Assembly: GCF_900115585.1 (NCBI RefSeq)
Contig: NZ_FOWZ01000002.1
Coordinates: 496,001-560,000, forward strand
DNA: 64,000 nucleotides
Reading direction: 5' to 3'
DNA from: Qipengyuania nanhaisediminis
GTDB lineage: Bacteria > Pseudomonadota > Alphaproteobacteria > Sphingomonadales > Sphingomonadaceae
A program made the translations under genes and the position numbers. Positions 48,676-57,575 of the stretch are shown here, in pieces; the stretch's first letter is position 1; the number at the start of each line of letters is the position of its first letter. The notes below the pieces were generated by a model. That model saw nothing but the letters and a program-made list of their open reading frames with translations, searched no databases and had not been told where the DNA came from.

Positions 48676-50361
48676 ATGCCAATGCTTAGCGATCCCAGCG
48701 CCAAATACTCGGCCTTTCCCCAGGTCCCCCTGACCGATCGTCAGTGGCCGACCAGAACAATCACCGCCCCGCCCCGCTGGCTGTCGACCGATCTTCGGGA
48801 CGGCAACCAGGCGATTGTCGACCCTATGGATGCGCACAAGAAGAACCGCTTCTTCGATCTCCTCGTCGAGATCGGCGTCAAGGAGATCGAAGTCGGCTTT
48901 CCCAGCGCGGGCGCGACGGAGTTCGATTTCATCAGCGGCCTCGTCCAATCAGGCCGCGTCCCGGACGATGTGCTGGTGCAAGTCCTCACCCAGAGCAGGG
49001 AAGACCTGATCCGTACGAGCTTCGCCAGCCTCACGGGGGCGAAGCAGGCCATCGTCCACCTCTACAACGCGGTCAGCCCCGCATGGCGCGAAGTCGTTTT
49101 CGGCATGACACGGGAGCAGGTGCGCGACATCGCCGTTCGCGGCGCAAAGGTCATGCGGGACGAGGCGGCGCAGCAACCGGGCACCGACTGGTACTTCCAG
49201 TATTCGCCGGAAACATTCTCCACCGCAGAGCTCGATTTCAGCCTCGAGGTTTGCGAAGCTGTGATGGAGGTCCTTGCCCCTACTCCCGAGCATCCGATCA
49301 TCCTCAACCTGCCTGCGACGGTGGAAGCGGCCACTCCGAATATCTACGCAGACCAGGTGGAGTATTTCATCCGCAACCTGCCCAATCGGGATAGTGCGGT
49401 CATCAGCCTTCACACCCATAACGATCGTGGCACCGGCGTTGCTGCAGCCGAACTGGCCCTGATGGCCGGGGCCGACCGGGTGGAAGGATGTCTTTTCGGG
49501 AACGGCGAGCGGACGGGGAACTGCTGCCTCGTGACCATGGCGCTCAACATGTACACGCAGGGTATCGATCCCCGCCTCGATTTCTCCGACATTGACCGGG
49601 TTATCGAGACGGTGGAGTACTGCAACGAATTGCCCGTGCACCAGCGCCATCCCTATGGCGGCGAGCTGGTCTATACCGCGTTCTCGGGCAGCCATCAGGA
49701 CGCCATCAAGAAAGGCTTCGCGGCCCATGAGGTGCAGAACGATCCTCATTGGCGCGTCCCCTACCTGCCAATCGATCCCGCCGATCTCGGGCGGACCTAC
49801 GAGGCGGTCATCCGCGTCAATTCGCAATCCGGCAAGGGAGGCTTCGCATGGGTTCTCGAACAGGATCAGGGCCTCAAGCTGCCGAAGAAAATGCAGGCCG
49901 ATTTCAGCCCGCATGTCCAGCGCATGGCCGACGAACTCGGCCGCGAACTGGGTGCAGCGGACATCTGGGAAGCCTTCAAACGGGCTTACCACGTCCAAAC
50001 CAGCGAGAAGCGCTTCCAGCTTGTCGATTATGACGAGCGGCGCGCGTCGGACGGCACCAGGCTGTTCAGCGGGACGATCGCGGTCGATGGTGTCGAGCAA
50101 AGCGTTTCCGGCCGCGGCAACGGCCTGATCTCCTCGGTGCTTTCGACCATCGAAAAGGCGTTTGGCCTGCAACTCGAAATCGTCGATTACAGCGAGCACG
50201 CACTGACCACCGGTCGCGACAGCCAGGCCGCAGCATATCTCGAATGCCGCGACGGAGAGGGCAACACCATATGGGGGTGCGGCATCGATGAAGATGTCGC
50301 GACGGCCAGTGTCCGGTCGGTTCTGAGTGCGGCCAACTCCGCAGTGGCGAAGACGCCCTGA
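48676..50361 (+). CDS. leuA: 2-isopropylmalate synthase (long, yeast/actinobacterial type)
   Basis: Condenses acetyl-CoA with 2-ketoisovalerate, the first dedicated step of leucine synthesis. 561 residues. Motifs: RWLSTDLRDGNQAI (catalytic start), EVGFPSAGATEFDF, SLHTHNDRGTGVAAAELALMAGADRVEGCLFGNGERTGN-type metal site, and a C-terminal regulatory domain (GLQLEIVDYSEHALTTG). This is the TIGR00970-type, as in yeast and Corynebacterium. Confidence 0.95.
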   Translation: MPMLSDPSAKYSAFPQVPLTDRQWPTRTITAPPRWLSTDLRDGNQAIVDPMDAHKKNRFFDLLVEIGVKEIEVGFPSAGATEFDFISGLVQSGRVPDDVLVQVLTQSREDLIRTSFASLTGAKQAIVHLYNAVSPAWREVVFGMTREQVRDIAVRGAKVMRDEAAQQPGTDWYFQYSPETFSTAELDFSLEVCEAVMEVLAPTPEHPIILNLPATVEAATPNIYADQVEYFIRNLPNRDSAVISLHTHNDRGTGVAAAELALMAGADRVEGCLFGNGERTGNCCLVTMALNMYTQGIDPRLDFSDIDRVIETVEYCNELPVHQRHPYGGELVYTAFSGSHQDAIKKGFAAHEVQNDPHWRVPYLPIDPADLGRTYEAVIRVNSQSGKGGFAWVLEQDQGLKLPKKMQADFSPHVQRMADELGRELGAADIWEAFKRAYHVQTSEKRFQLVDYDERRASDGTRLFSGTIAVDGVEQSVSGRGNGLISSVLSTIEKAFGLQLEIVDYSEHALTTGRDSQAAAYLECRDGEGNTIWGCGIDEDVATASVRSVLSAANSAVAKTP

Positions 50362-50490
50362 GAGGAAACTTGTCCCATAGCGGGATTACATGCTGGTTCT
50401 ATACAAGCACATCATACCGTGTATGGTAGAGGAAGGGTCACTATCGCAATAAAACAGGCTGTTATCGCCGCTGGTTGAGTAGCAATCCCG

Positions 50491-51306
50491 TTGGAAGACC
50501 CCTTCTACGTCATCAAGGCTGACCATCTGCCGGCGCTTTATTATCTGGAGCGTTCGCACCCTCGCCCGCGTCGTATGGAATGGATCAATCGGGGCACCAA
50601 TTCGGTGCTGCGTCCGTCCACGGTCGATATGCTGTTGCGCACCCTTTTCAGGCATCCACGCTCGCCAAGCGTCAAGAAACTGCACGAAACCTCCGGACTG
50701 AGGGTTACATTCGCTGGCGAGTCCGAAAGAGACAAGTTCGCCCGCACCTTCCTGGAAGCGCGGCGTCACATGAGGTCTAACTCCGCCCGAATAGTAACGG
50801 CGGTCTTCGAGGGCTCCGAAAGTGCGGAAGCGGCGGTAGAGAAGCTGCGTGAGGAAGGTATTCCGGACAAAGCCGTGTCTATGGTGTGGCGCACCAGCCA
50901 ATATCTCGATGCGGATTACAAGCCGAGCGAGGGGCATGGCTATCTCGGCATTGCCTCTGCCATGGCTGGCGGTGGTATTGCAGGTGCGATGCTGGGAACG
51001 GCAATCCTTATCATTCCCGGCGTCGGACCGGTCGCGGTTGCCGGGGCGCTTACTGCCTCTGCGTTCTCTTCCGTGGCTGCATTCTCGGGGATTGTCGGCG
51101 CAACCGGAAGCGGGATTGCCAAGATGCTGACCGACCATGATGTGGATGGTGTTGCTGCCACTCTATACGAACAGGAAATTCGGAAAGGACGCGTCTTCGT
51201 ATCGGTCGACTGCGTCGATGCAAATTGCGATCCGGCCAAGATCCACAAGACGCTCGACGAAGCCGGCGGCAAGACGGCAGGACTTGAATCTGGCGGCCTA
51301 TCCTAG
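50491..51306 (+). CDS. Unknown membrane-associated protein with YflT-like and glycine-zipper parts
   Basis: 271 residues from a TTG at 50491; an ATG at 50575 is possible. The N-terminal 97 residues are unrecognised (VTFAGESERDKFARTF). Next is a segment like general-stress YflT/17M domains, RIVTAVFEGSESAEAAVEKLREEGIP, followed by a Gly/Ala-rich hydrophobic stretch (MAGGGIAGAMLGTAILIIPGVGPV) and a C-terminal repeat-like domain (RKGRVFVSVDCVD). This suggests an envelope or stress function, unproven. Confidence 0.65.
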   Translation: MEDPFYVIKADHLPALYYLERSHPRPRRMEWINRGTNSVLRPSTVDMLLRTLFRHPRSPSVKKLHETSGLRVTFAGESERDKFARTFLEARRHMRSNSARIVTAVFEGSESAEAAVEKLREEGIPDKAVSMVWRTSQYLDADYKPSEGHGYLGIASAMAGGGIAGAMLGTAILIIPGVGPVAVAGALTASAFSSVAAFSGIVGATGSGIAKMLTDHDVDGVAATLYEQEIRKGRVFVSVDCVDANCDPAKIHKTLDEAGGKTAGLESGGLS

Positions 51307-51327
51307 TGCCTTTGCAGGAGATTGAAG

Positions 51328-52377
51328 ATGTCGGAAGAAATTCTCGAACCCGAACTGCCAATCATTGATCCCCATCATCACCTGTGGGACCTGAGGCCGC
51401 TCGTTCCTGCCTTTCCCGAACCTCGCCACGACTTTATCGAAGCGATCGCAGTTGCAGCCTATTACACTTTCGACGAATTGCTGGCCGACACCAGCACAGG
51501 CCACAACATCATCGGCACCGTCTTCATGGAGTGCGGTGCATTTTATGATGCTGCACGGGATGATGCGCTCAAAAGCGTCGGCGAAGTCGAGTTTGTGAAC
51601 GGCGTAGCTGCGCAGGGTGCCAGCGGACTCTACGGAGACATTCGCCCTTGTGCCGGGATTGTCGGCCATGCCGATTTGACGCTCGGGGATGCGGTTCGCC
51701 CCGTCATCGAAGCCTTGGTCGCGGCAGGCAATGGCCGCTTCAGAGGCATACGGCATGCAAGTGCGTGGGACGCCGACCCGGAGGTGCTGGGCCCGCCTTT
51801 CCACGCCCCCGAAGGCCTGTATCGCAGTGACGCATTCCTGTCCGGTTTCGAAGCCTATTCCGAATACGGACTGACCTTCGATGCCTGGCTTCTCGAGCCG
51901 CAACTTGGCGACGTCATCGAATTGGCGAAAAGGTTTCCGGACCAGGCAATCATCCTCGACCATTGCGGTACACCGCTCAACATCGCGAGTTATCGCGGCA
52001 AACTGCATGAAAACTTTGATCGCTGGCGCAGATCGATCCACGCTCTCGCCGAATGCTCCAACGTATCGGTGAAGCTGGGAGGCCTGGCGATGGCATTTTG
52101 CGGCATGCCCGAAGAAGGCCCGGCGAAGGGTCTCGGGTCGGAGCATCTGGCAGCGCTCTGGCGCCCGTATGTCGAGACTTGCATCGAGAGCTTTGGCCCG
52201 GATCGCGCGATGTTCGAAAGCAATTATCCTGTCGACAGATGGGGTGCGAGCTATCCTGTCCTGTGGAATGCATTCAAGCGCCTGGCACAAGGCCATTCCG
52301 CCGATGAGAAGCGCGCGCTCTTCGCTGGAACCGCGGCACGCGTATATGGGGTCGAGCACTTGCTGGAGGGGGCCTAA
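51328..52377 (+). CDS. Amidohydrolase family (metal-dependent hydrolase) protein
   Basis: 349 residues from the ATG at 51328, with AGGAG 7 nt before it. TIM-barrel amidohydrolase-2 type: IIDPHHHLWDLRPL (HxH ligands), FRGIRHASAW, IILDHCGTPL and FESNYPVDRWGASY (late Asp). Related enzymes act on lactones and phenolic acids. Followed by a nitronate monooxygenase gene. Confidence 0.88.
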   Translation: MSEEILEPELPIIDPHHHLWDLRPLVPAFPEPRHDFIEAIAVAAYYTFDELLADTSTGHNIIGTVFMECGAFYDAARDDALKSVGEVEFVNGVAAQGASGLYGDIRPCAGIVGHADLTLGDAVRPVIEALVAAGNGRFRGIRHASAWDADPEVLGPPFHAPEGLYRSDAFLSGFEAYSEYGLTFDAWLLEPQLGDVIELAKRFPDQAIILDHCGTPLNIASYRGKLHENFDRWRRSIHALAECSNVSVKLGGLAMAFCGMPEEGPAKGLGSEHLAALWRPYVETCIESFGPDRAMFESNYPVDRWGASYPVLWNAFKRLAQGHSADEKRALFAGTAARVYGVEHLLEGA

Positions 52378-52458
52378 CGTTTACGTAACGTCACACTCGA
52401 CAAGTCCGATGCTGCGCCATAGGCACGCTGCTTCAGAAGAGTAGAGGAGCCTTCCAGC

Positions 52459-53427
52459 ATGAGCCTGCCTGCCCCGTTCGACAAACTGCGTATTCCGGTA
52501 ATCGGTTCGCCTCTCTTCATCGTGTCCGGGCCGGAGTTGGTGATCGCCCAATGCAAGGCAGGCATCGTCGGCAGCTTCCCGGCTCTCAACGCGCGTCCGC
52601 AAAGCGAGCTGGACGAATGGCTTCATCGTATTACCGAAGAACTGGCAGCCCACAACCGGGACAACCCGGATCGCCCGGCAGCGCCATTCGCGGTCAATCA
52701 GATCGTTCATCGATCCAATGACCGCATCGAAGCAGATATGGCGACCTGCGCGAAATGGCAGGTTCCTCTGGTAATCACCTCCCTAGGCGCGAGGGAAGAA
52801 ATCTTCGACGCGGTCCGCGGCTGGGGCGGCATCACCATGCATGACGTCATCAACAATCGCTTCGCTCACAAAGCCATCGAGAAGGGCGCCGATGGGCTCA
52901 TCCCGGTCGCCGCAGGCGCTGGCGGCCATGCCGGTACGCTCAGCCCCTTCGCTTTGATGCAGGAAATCCGCGAGTGGTTCGATGGATTGGTCGCGCTATC
53001 CGGTTCGATCGCTCACGGTCGCTCCATCCTTGCAGCGCAAGCTCTCGGAGCGGATTTTGCCTATATCGGTTCGCCGTGGATCGCTACCGAGGAAGCAAAC
53101 GCAGTCGACGGATACAAGGAAGGCATTGTCGAAGGCAGCGCAGACGGCATTGTCTACTCAAACCTCTTCACCGGGGTGCATGGTAATTACCTGCGTTCGA
53201 GCATTGAGAAGGCAGGCCTCGATCCGGAAAACCTCCCGGAAAGCGATCCCAGCAAGATGAACTTCGGCAGCGGCGGCAATACCAAGGCGAAGGCGTGGAA
53301 GGACATCTGGGGTTCGGGACAGGGTATCGGAACGGTGAAGAGCGTCGGGCCGGTAGAGGACATGGTTGCCCGGCTCGAAACCGAATATACCGCGGCCAAG
53401 AAAGCGCTCGCCGAAGCGACCGCCTAG
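52459..53427 (+). CDS. Nitronate monooxygenase (2-nitropropane dioxygenase-like)
   Basis: 322 residues, FMN-dependent TIM barrel. PVIGSPLFIVSGPELVIAQCKAGIVGSFPALNA-type N-terminus and GAGGHAGTLSPFALMQEIREWFDGLVALSGSIAHGRSILAAQALGADFAYIGSPW contain the FMN phosphate site. It oxidises nitroalkane nitronates such as propionate 3-nitronate in related organisms. Its stop overlaps that of the convergent AHH gene by 4 bp. Confidence 0.92.
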   Translation: MSLPAPFDKLRIPVIGSPLFIVSGPELVIAQCKAGIVGSFPALNARPQSELDEWLHRITEELAAHNRDNPDRPAAPFAVNQIVHRSNDRIEADMATCAKWQVPLVITSLGAREEIFDAVRGWGGITMHDVINNRFAHKAIEKGADGLIPVAAGAGGHAGTLSPFALMQEIREWFDGLVALSGSIAHGRSILAAQALGADFAYIGSPWIATEEANAVDGYKEGIVEGSADGIVYSNLFTGVHGNYLRSSIEKAGLDPENLPESDPSKMNFGSGGNTKAKAWKDIWGSGQGIGTVKSVGPVEDMVARLETEYTAAKKALAEATA

Positions 53428-53945
53428 GCCGCGGCCGCCCACAGATCATCGGCCAGAGCATCGAGTTCGGAGAAATCGATGCCCTGGCCAGCTGGATTCT
53501 TGCGATTGAGACGGATTGGGCGCGCTTCGTCCAATAGCTGTTTACGAAGGGTTTTCTGGAGCAGTCGCAACTCGGCAATCGCATCCTGACCGGCTGCGTC
53601 GCAATCGGATTTGCGACGAATTTGCCATAGTGCCTCGATATCTCCGACCCGGTTTATGACCATTGCGTTATAGTCCTGATGCGGACCGCGATGGAGAGGC
53701 AGGGCCGTGCGCCGTGCAGCCTTTTCGCACGACGGCAACAGCATCCCGTTTATCCTGAAGTCGTCGAAACCGATGCGCTCTCGTCCCAAGGCAGCGAACA
53801 TCGAGCCGAAGCATGATCGATTCAGCAATTGCCGCGGGAGAAGATGATGGCGTTGCATTGCCGGATCATGGCCTTGCGCACCTCGCCGGTTAACCGCACG
53901 AAAGGGAACGCGGAAGCGCTGTTCCAGGTAGAGATGGCGACCCAA
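53424..53945 (-). CDS. AHH-family predicted HNH nuclease
   Basis: 173 residues from a TTG at 53945 with AAGGA 7 nt upstream. The AHH pattern is clear: MQRHHLLPRQLL, then INGMLLPSCEKAARRTALPLHRGPHQDYNAMV (His-His at the start, NG-LLP, H-x2-H-x2-YN). AHH domains are HNH/EndoVII-like nucleases often found in toxins; this is a stand-alone form of the type seen in sphingomonads. It lies 10 nt after the 272-codon unknown gene and is likely cotranscribed. Confidence 0.83.
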   Translation of the reverse strand: MGRHLYLEQRFRVPFRAVNRRGAQGHDPAMQRHHLLPRQLLNRSCFGSMFAALGRERIGFDDFRINGMLLPSCEKAARRTALPLHRGPHQDYNAMVINRVGDIEALWQIRRKSDCDAAGQDAIAELRLLQKTLRKQLLDEARPIRLNRKNPAGQGIDFSELDALADDLWAAAA

Positions 53946-53955
53946 AGCGAATTCC

Positions 53956-54762
53956 TTACATCGTCCGAACCTCGATCAGAGCGTCATCGACAGGCATAAG
54001 ACCCAGCTCGACCCCATCATCCAGGATGAACCGCGTCTCCTGATCCAGCCGCCCGAGAGGGACCAGTTCGTGGATCAATCTTATCGCGATGCGCATTGCG
54101 GCACTTCGATCGAGCGAGAGCTCCGGCGAGAGTGCAAGCTCGCGTCCCACAAACCACCGCAGCCCATCTGTGCAGAGGCGCCCCTGCCCATCGACAATGT
54201 GTCCAACCATTCCGAGAGCGGGAAATGCCCCCCCTTCCATCCAGGAAGAAGCGAGCGAGGTGAAGACAGCCCGGGACATCGCCGAACCACTCGGCCCCCA
54301 ATATACGGCTTGAACGCCTCCGAGGGCCTCGATCAGTGCCATTGCGGCATCAAGCAAGGCTCGCACCACAGGGATACTGCTCGAAGCATCGGCGAGGTGA
54401 GGCCCCGGCGTAAGTGCAATGGCGTCATGAGAAGCCAGGTCGATGTCGGAGGAAAGGCTCAACCGGTGCCTGACAGGGGGCAATACGAGCTTCGGTCCCG
54501 GGGCGAGCCCGAGACAGTCGAAAGTCATGCCCCATTTGAGCAGTTCCAGCCACGTACCTTCCGGCATGTCCCCCAACGCTTCTCGAGCGTGGCGGTGCGC
54601 AGCATCGCGCTGGAAAGGGTCATGACTGATCGTAATGTCTTGGATAGTCGAGATAGCATCGGTCAAATCCGACCGATGTGGCCGACAGTCGCGCTCGAAT
54701 ATCAGGAACAGGGCATTGACGGGGGCCGAGCGATCATTCGCTTTGTCCGACCCCTTCCCCAT
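53956..54762 (-). CDS. Hypothetical protein upstream of the AHH nuclease gene
   Basis: 268 residues from the ATG at 54762; a TTG at 54774 is possible. No firm family. Readable segments: LFLIFERDCRPHRSDLTDAI, EGTWLELLKWGMTFDCLGLAPGP, GVQAVYWGPSGSAMS and CTDGLRWFVGRELALSPE. The last two faintly resemble DUF4261 proteins. It has no membrane segment or signal peptide. Pairing with a nuclease suggests, but does not show, a partner or immunity role. Confidence 0.7.
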   Translation of the reverse strand: MGKGSDKANDRSAPVNALFLIFERDCRPHRSDLTDAISTIQDITISHDPFQRDAAHRHAREALGDMPEGTWLELLKWGMTFDCLGLAPGPKLVLPPVRHRLSLSSDIDLASHDAIALTPGPHLADASSSIPVVRALLDAAMALIEALGGVQAVYWGPSGSAMSRAVFTSLASSWMEGGAFPALGMVGHIVDGQGRLCTDGLRWFVGRELALSPELSLDRSAAMRIAIRLIHELVPLGRLDQETRFILDDGVELGLMPVDDALIEVRTM

Positions 54763-54871
54763 ACTGCGTCCCAAACCCCCGATCCCACTCCTTCAATGCC
54801 TTTAGCGAAAAGCTCTATGACGTCGAGGCTCTTGCGCCGAATTACTTCCAGATTGGATGATTCTACTGCGT

Positions 54872-55357
54872 CTAGAAAATACCCTGCCCGATGCCTTCGG
54901 CGAATGCCTCCCCCAGACTTCTCGCGGTCCTCAAATGATCTTCAGGCACGACCTTCGATGCCAATATCGCCTCGGCAGTCTGGGCATCCGTGTTGACGAT
55001 GAAATGATCGAAGACGCGTTTCAACCGCCAGCCTTTCGCGATGCGATCGATCTGGCGCTGCGCACCTTCCCCGTCGGAACCTGCGGCTATGATGGTGGCG
55101 AAGGCCCTACCCTCGATTTTTCCCAGCACCGGATAATAGCAGCGATCGAACATCTCTTTCATGCAGCCGCTCATCGATGCGAGGTTTTCCGGGCACACGA
55201 AAAGATACCCGCCCGCCTTGAGTATATCGGCCGGTTCCACCTCGCCCGCGGCAAGAATGATTGCAGCTTCTCCGGCGCCATCCTTGGCGGCCTTGGCGAG
55301 CGCCTCGCTCGTGCCTGTTCGGCTATGCCAGATTATGAGTAGCGGCCCTATTTCCAT
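54872..55357 (-). CDS. Flavodoxin family protein
   Basis: 161 residues from the ATG at 55357 (MEIGPLLIIWHSRTGTSEALAKA); an ATG at 55372 adds five residues. The phosphate-binding loop HSRTGTSEAL and the GGYLFVCPENLASMSGCMKEMFDRCYY-type segment mark an FMN-dependent flavodoxin/NAD(P)H reductase fold. It may donate electrons or reduce quinones; the partner is unknown. Confidence 0.85.
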   Translation of the reverse strand: MEIGPLLIIWHSRTGTSEALAKAAKDGAGEAAIILAAGEVEPADILKAGGYLFVCPENLASMSGCMKEMFDRCYYPVLGKIEGRAFATIIAAGSDGEGAQRQIDRIAKGWRLKRVFDHFIVNTDAQTAEAILASKVVPEDHLRTARSLGEAFAEGIGQGIF

Positions 55358-55441
55358 TTCGCGCTGAACCATCCAGCATGGCTGTCGATTGTCAATGGCG
55401 CCTGCTTGCTGCGACCTGTCGGGAAGAGGTAGAACGACAGG

Positions 55442-57229
55442 ATGGCTACATCTGCACTTCCCTATGTCTATGGCGTTTCGCGCTCGCTCACCGGCAAAGC
55501 CTGGCGTTGGCGCGGCGGCAATATGGACTTGGGCCAAGGAAATTTCGCGGGCGGCAAGGACATCCTGCGGCAGATCCTGCTCGCGCGCGGGGTGGCTTCC
55601 GACGACATCGATCGCCACATGACCCCGACCCTGCGCGATTTCCTTCCGGATCCGTCCGAATTCAATGACATGGACGTGGCCGCAGAACGTATTGCGCAGG
55701 CCATTCTGACGAATGAGAAAATCACCGTTTACGGTGATTACGACGTCGATGGCGCAACCAGTTCCGCGCTGCTGATCCGGCTGCTTAGGGAACTCGGGGT
55801 CGATGCGGACTACTACATCCCGGATCGCCTGCTGGAAGGTTACGGTCCGTCTGGCGAAGCGCTGGTCAAGCTGGGTAAATCCGGCTCCAGCCTCGTGGTT
55901 ACGGTCGACTGCGGCGCAATGGCTCATGACGCATTGTCCATGGCGAGCGATGCGGGCGTGGACGTGATCGTCGTCGATCACCACAAATGCTCGCCCGAGT
56001 TGCCGCGCACGGTCGCGCTCGTAAATCCGAACCGGCTCGACGAGAACGACCTTGCCGCAGCGCATGGCCACCTCGCGGCAGTTGGCGTGGCCTTCCTGCT
56101 AGCGATCGCGCTGGTTCGTACCCTGCGCGAAAGCGGATACTTCGAGAACCGTCCCGCCCCCGACCTGCTGGCCCTACTCGACCTCGTCGCGCTTGGCACC
56201 GTTGCCGATGTCGCCGCCTTGCATGGCCTCAACCGCGCATTCGTCGCACAAGGTCTGAAAGTGATGGGCAAGCGCGCCAATACGGGCATGGCGGCACTGA
56301 TTGATGCCAGCCGCCTCAAGCGCAGCCCGGTCTGCTCCGACCTGGGCTTTGCGTTGGGACCGCGCATCAACGCGGGTGGGCGTGTCGGCGAATCCACATT
56401 GGGCGTGCGATTGCTCACCACGCAGGATCCGGAGGAAGCTGCGCAGATTGCCGCCCAGCTTTCCGCACTCAACGAGGAACGGCGCGCCATCGAGGCCGAA
56501 GTCCAGCAGGCAGCGGAAGAACAGCTCGGCGCCCAGCACAATCGTGCGGTCCACGTCCTCAACGGCGAAGGATGGCATCCCGGCGTGATTGGCATTGTCG
56601 CCGGGCGGATCAAGGAAAAGACCGGCAAACCCTCGGTGGTCATCGCGGTGGACGAAGCGTCAGGAGAAGGCAAAGGCTCGGGACGTTCGATCTCCGGCGT
56701 AGATCTGGGCGCTGCCATTATCCGTGCGCGCGAGGAAGGCCTTCTGGTCAAGGGAGGCGGACACGCGATGGCCGCAGGCCTCACGGTAGAGGCCGGCAAG
56801 ATCGATGCCCTGGCCGATTGGCTCGACAGCCATCTCGAGCAGGCGGTCGCACGCGCTTCCGACAACCTCGAGATGCTGCTCGATATCGCGGTCGCTCCGG
56901 GAGGTCTCACGCCCGAGTTGGTCGACACGCTTGATGCCGGGGGACCTTACGGGGTTGGTTGGCCCGGTCCGCGTGTAGCAGTCGGTCCCGTCAGGCTCGT
57001 AAAATGCGATATCGTGGGCACGGACCATGTCCGCCTGATCGCCAGCGGCGATGACGGAAAAAGCTTTAAGGGAATCGCATTCCGGGCCGCCGACAGCGAG
57101 ATGGGCCAGGCCCTGCTCCATGGCTCGCGTGGACGACGACTGTGGCTGGCAGGCCGCGCGAAGATCGACGATTGGGGCAGCCGTCCGCAAGCGGAACTGC
57201 ACCTCGAAGACGCCGCTTTCGCAGACTGA
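55442..57229 (+). CDS. recJ: Single-stranded-DNA-specific exonuclease RecJ
   Basis: 5'-3' exonuclease in recombination and mismatch repair. 595 residues. DHH motifs are all seen: VYGDYDVDGATSSALL, VTVDCGAMAH, VVDHHKC, LDLVALGTVADV; the DHHA1 part has VKGGGHAMAAGL, and an OB fold lies at the C-terminus. ATG at 55442. Confidence 0.96.
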   Translation: MATSALPYVYGVSRSLTGKAWRWRGGNMDLGQGNFAGGKDILRQILLARGVASDDIDRHMTPTLRDFLPDPSEFNDMDVAAERIAQAILTNEKITVYGDYDVDGATSSALLIRLLRELGVDADYYIPDRLLEGYGPSGEALVKLGKSGSSLVVTVDCGAMAHDALSMASDAGVDVIVVDHHKCSPELPRTVALVNPNRLDENDLAAAHGHLAAVGVAFLLAIALVRTLRESGYFENRPAPDLLALLDLVALGTVADVAALHGLNRAFVAQGLKVMGKRANTGMAALIDASRLKRSPVCSDLGFALGPRINAGGRVGESTLGVRLLTTQDPEEAAQIAAQLSALNEERRAIEAEVQQAAEEQLGAQHNRAVHVLNGEGWHPGVIGIVAGRIKEKTGKPSVVIAVDEASGEGKGSGRSISGVDLGAAIIRAREEGLLVKGGGHAMAAGLTVEAGKIDALADWLDSHLEQAVARASDNLEMLLDIAVAPGGLTPELVDTLDAGGPYGVGWPGPRVAVGPVRLVKCDIVGTDHVRLIASGDDGKSFKGIAFRAADSEMGQALLHGSRGRRLWLAGRAKIDDWGSRPQAELHLEDAAFAD

Positions 57230-57314
57230 TCGGCAAGTTGCACAATTCGAGGCTTGACGCTTTCGACGCCCCCGCCTAAGTGCCGCGCCACGCCACCGAC
57301 CCGGCAACGGGTGT

Positions 57315-57389
57315 GGCCCGTTCGTCTAGCGGTTAGGACGCGGCCCTTTCACGGCTGAAACACGGGTTCGATTCCCGTACGGGTCACCA
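57315..57389 (+). tRNA. tRNA-Glu (TTC anticodon), copy 1
   Basis: 75 nt with encoded CCA. Acceptor GGCCCGT pairs with ACGGGTC (one G-T), anticodon stem CGGCC/GGCTG holds CTTTCAC (anticodon TTC), T arm GGTTCGATTCC. Confidence 0.95.
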
Positions 57390-57435
57390 CGGTGGCGTTA
57401 TTGCATCTGCAATCCGCGCAAAGCGCCACTTCTGT

Positions 57436-57510
57436 GGCCCGTTCGTCTAGCGGTTAGGACGCGGCCCTTTCACGGCTGAAACACGGGTTCGATTCCCGTA
57501 CGGGTCACCA
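57436..57510 (+). tRNA. tRNA-Glu (TTC anticodon), copy 2
   Basis: Identical in all 75 nt to the copy 121 bp upstream. The spacer between them is unrelated to flanking DNA apart from the three bases TGT just before each copy. Confidence 0.95.
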
Positions 57511-57575
57511 CTTCTCCCAAATTTCGCTCCGATTACGGCTGGCGCAGGCAATCGCGCCAAGCTAAGCGGCTTGGC

